From contig WRAL01000014.1 of assembly GCA_009780285.1 (NCBI GenBank), positions 1-12,551 on the forward strand: a DNA stretch of 12,551 nucleotides. The letters run 5' to 3'. The translations under genes were made by a program, and so were the position numbers. Under the pieces are notes generated by a model. That model saw only the letters and a list, made by a program, of their open reading frames with translations, was not told the origin of the DNA and did no database searches. The stretch is from Treponema sp. Lineage in GTDB: Bacteria; Spirochaetota; Spirochaetia; Treponematales; Breznakiellaceae. Positions 11,342 through 12,551 of the stretch are shown here, piece after piece (within the stretch, counting starts at the first letter, position 1; each line of letters starts with the position of its first letter).

Positions 11342-12551
11342 ATGGCAAAAACTGAAACAAATCGTATTGAATTTAAGGAAAAGCTGACCGACGATTTTGA
11401 AAAAGAGGCGGTGGGGTTTCTGAACTCCGAGGGCGGCGATATTTATATCGGTATCCGCAAAGACGGCTCTGTTGTCGGCGTGCCCAATCCTGACGAGATT
11501 CAAAGAAAAATTGCCGACCGCCTAAAAGATAATATCCGTCCAAGTATTATGGGCCTTTTTGTCATTCTGACCGAGACTAGGGACGAAAAGGCTGTTGTAA
11601 TCGTCAATTTTGCCAGCGGGGCGGAAAAGCCATATTGCGTTAAACAAAAGGGCTTTAGCGAGGCCGGCTGCTTTGTTCGTGTCGGAAGCGCGACCCAGCC
11701 CATGACCCAGCCATTGATCGATAAAATGTTGGCGAAAAGACACCACCTTTCGATTGCGAATATGCCATCCAGACATCAGGATCTGGAATTTACGCAACTG
11801 AAACTTTATTATGGTCTAAAAAACAAGCCCCTTGGTAACAATTTCGCAAGGACTTTGGATTTCCTCACGCCTGACGGCAAATATAATCTGGTCGCATTTT
11901 TGTTTGCTGACAATAACAATATATCGGTTCGACTTGGAAAGTATTCCGGCAAGAACAAAATGGATTTAATCGAGCGCGAAGATTACAAAGACTGCAGCCT
12001 TATTACAGCCATGCAAAAAATTATTGACAGGCTCGATATAGAAAATATAACCCAGTCCAGAAAACGCCCCATGCGGAGTCGTTTGGATAAAAACCTTATT
12101 GACAGGGATGTTTTGCACGAAGTTATTATCAACGCCTTCGCGCATAACGATTATTCCAGGCTTGACACGCCAATGTTTCAGATTTATTCAGATAGATTTG
12201 AGGTTACGTCGTATGGCGGGCTTGTAGGAGGTTTGACTTTGGAAGAGTTTTACGAGGGCACTTCCATGCCGCGAAATCGTGAAGTTATGCGAATCTTCAA
12301 AGACCTTGAATTTGTGGAACAGTTGGGTAGCGGCATTCCTAAAATCGTAGGCAGGTATGGCCGCAAAGTTATATCAGTTGGCGAGAACATAGTGCGGACT
12401 GCCTTGAAATTTGATACGGACATGGGAAAAAAACACCCCCCGAAAACACCCCCCAACCACAAACACACACACAACACCAAAACCACCCCCACACCCACCA
12501 CACCCACCACACCCCCACCCAACCACCCACCCCACACCCCCAACCACCCCA
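11342..12551 (+). CDS. AlbA_2 (Schlafen-like)/GHKL ATPase putative regulator, 3' end missing
   Basis: The frame from ATG 11342 is open to the window end (403 codons, no stop), with GGGAAGG 8 nt upstream. Residues 9-50 form the start of an AlbA_2/Schlafen-type nucleic-acid-binding domain: RIEFKEK, then EAVGFLNSEGGDIYIGI and DGSVVGVPNPDEI. Residues about 80-125 complete it (KAVVIVNFASGAEKPYCV, GCFVRVGSATQPM). Residues about 255-345 match the GHKL-type HATPase_c_4 part of COG2865 proteins: HEVIINAFAHNDYS (259-272), FEVTSYGGLVGGLTLEEF (286-303) and the glycine motif GSGIPKIVGRYG (329-340). Such proteins are annotated as putative transcriptional regulators and turn up in accessory regions, some in defence islands. 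The gene is clearly more AT-rich than the operon beside it, a sign of transfer. Coding sense is reliable to about residue 364; after that the translation becomes Pro/His/Thr/Asn-only low complexity. The usual C-terminal winged-helix segment is not visible. Confidence 0.85.
   Translation, partial: MAKTETNRIEFKEKLTDDFEKEAVGFLNSEGGDIYIGIRKDGSVVGVPNPDEIQRKIADRLKDNIRPSIMGLFVILTETRDEKAVVIVNFASGAEKPYCVKQKGFSEAGCFVRVGSATQPMTQPLIDKMLAKRHHLSIANMPSRHQDLEFTQLKLYYGLKNKPLGNNFARTLDFLTPDGKYNLVAFLFADNNNISVRLGKYSGKNKMDLIEREDYKDCSLITAMQKIIDRLDIENITQSRKRPMRSRLDKNLIDRDVLHEVIINAFAHNDYSRLDTPMFQIYSDRFEVTSYGGLVGGLTLEEFYEGTSMPRNREVMRIFKDLEFVEQLGSGIPKIVGRYGRKVISVGENIVRTALKFDTDMGKKHPPKTPPNHKHTHNTKTTPTPTTPTTPPPNHPPHTPNHP
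12434..12551. other. A/C-only low-complexity tract at the window end, probable artefact
   Basis: From 12427 to the end (125 nt) there is no T and only one G (12442); the sequence is irregular runs such as CACCCCCC, CACACACAC and CCACACCC. The other strand is G/T only. It begins abruptly inside a normal coding region. This pattern is expected from low-quality read tails or a failed contig end, and less from biology. Coding and protein calls over it should not be trusted. Confidence 0.8.

Noticed and set aside
11160..11797. Short minus-strand frames upstream of and opposite the AlbA_2 gene
   Set aside because: The plus-strand frame carries the conserved domain residues and a ribosome binding site; the minus-strand frames carry none.
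12250..12543. A minus-strand 97-codon frame beginning with a Gly/Val-rich stretch
   Set aside because: Its N-terminal part is only the translated G/T tract of the probable artefact and the remainder is antisense to the AlbA_2 gene.
12434..12551. A bacterial telomere or G-quadruplex repeat at a linear chromosome end
   Set aside because: There is no regular unit, no hairpin as in known linear spirochaete replicons, and the tract interrupts a conserved gene; an artefact is simpler. Kept as a finding only so that reads can be checked.

Overview
This looks like a chromosomal fragment of a spirochaete, most likely a Treponema-type host-associated species. The evidence is indirect. Several exported proteins have relaxed lipoboxes typical of spirochaetes, and one lipoprotein joins an InlB/Listeria-Bacteroides repeat to a beta-helix-like repeat tail, a type common in gut treponemes. 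The intergenic DNA is full of hairpin repeats. No 16S rRNA or marker search was possible, so the assignment is an inference.

Layout. Positions 1-3160 form a low-density surface-protein region read on the minus strand: the 5' end of a lipoprotein gene, an outer-membrane beta-barrel gene and the InlB/beta-helix lipoprotein. They are separated by hairpin-rich non-coding DNA. The barrel and InlB lipoprotein genes share an upstream element (ATTGC-N2-TTTTCGCTTAAAA) that may be a common promoter. At 3174-3416 on the plus strand is a solitary Phd/YefM-type antitoxin with a near-consensus promoter and no toxin beside it.

Positions 3413-11138 hold a tight, GC-rich minus-strand block, transcribed in the order tRNA-Gln, rplY (ribosomal protein L25/CTC), tilS, ftsH, an exported protein with EF-hand-like loops, and an HtrA-like lipoprotein serine protease. 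A good sigma-70-type promoter sits just before the tRNA. Gaps are 12-45 nt, so one operon is plausible. It would combine translation (tRNA-Gln, L25, tRNA-Ile lysidinylation) with envelope protein quality control (a membrane AAA protease, a periplasmic protease and an exported unknown).

Positions 11139-12551 are a divergent, more AT-rich accessory part. After a repeat-bearing intergenic region a plus-strand AlbA_2 (Schlafen-like)/GHKL ATPase regulator gene starts at 11342 and stays open to the window end. The last ~118 bases are almost pure A and C (G/T on the other strand), do not look like coding DNA, and are probably an assembly or sequencing artefact at a contig end.

No convincing new defence or mobile system was found. 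The points most worth a second look are the orphan antitoxin, the shared upstream element, the protease operon and the hairpin repeats.
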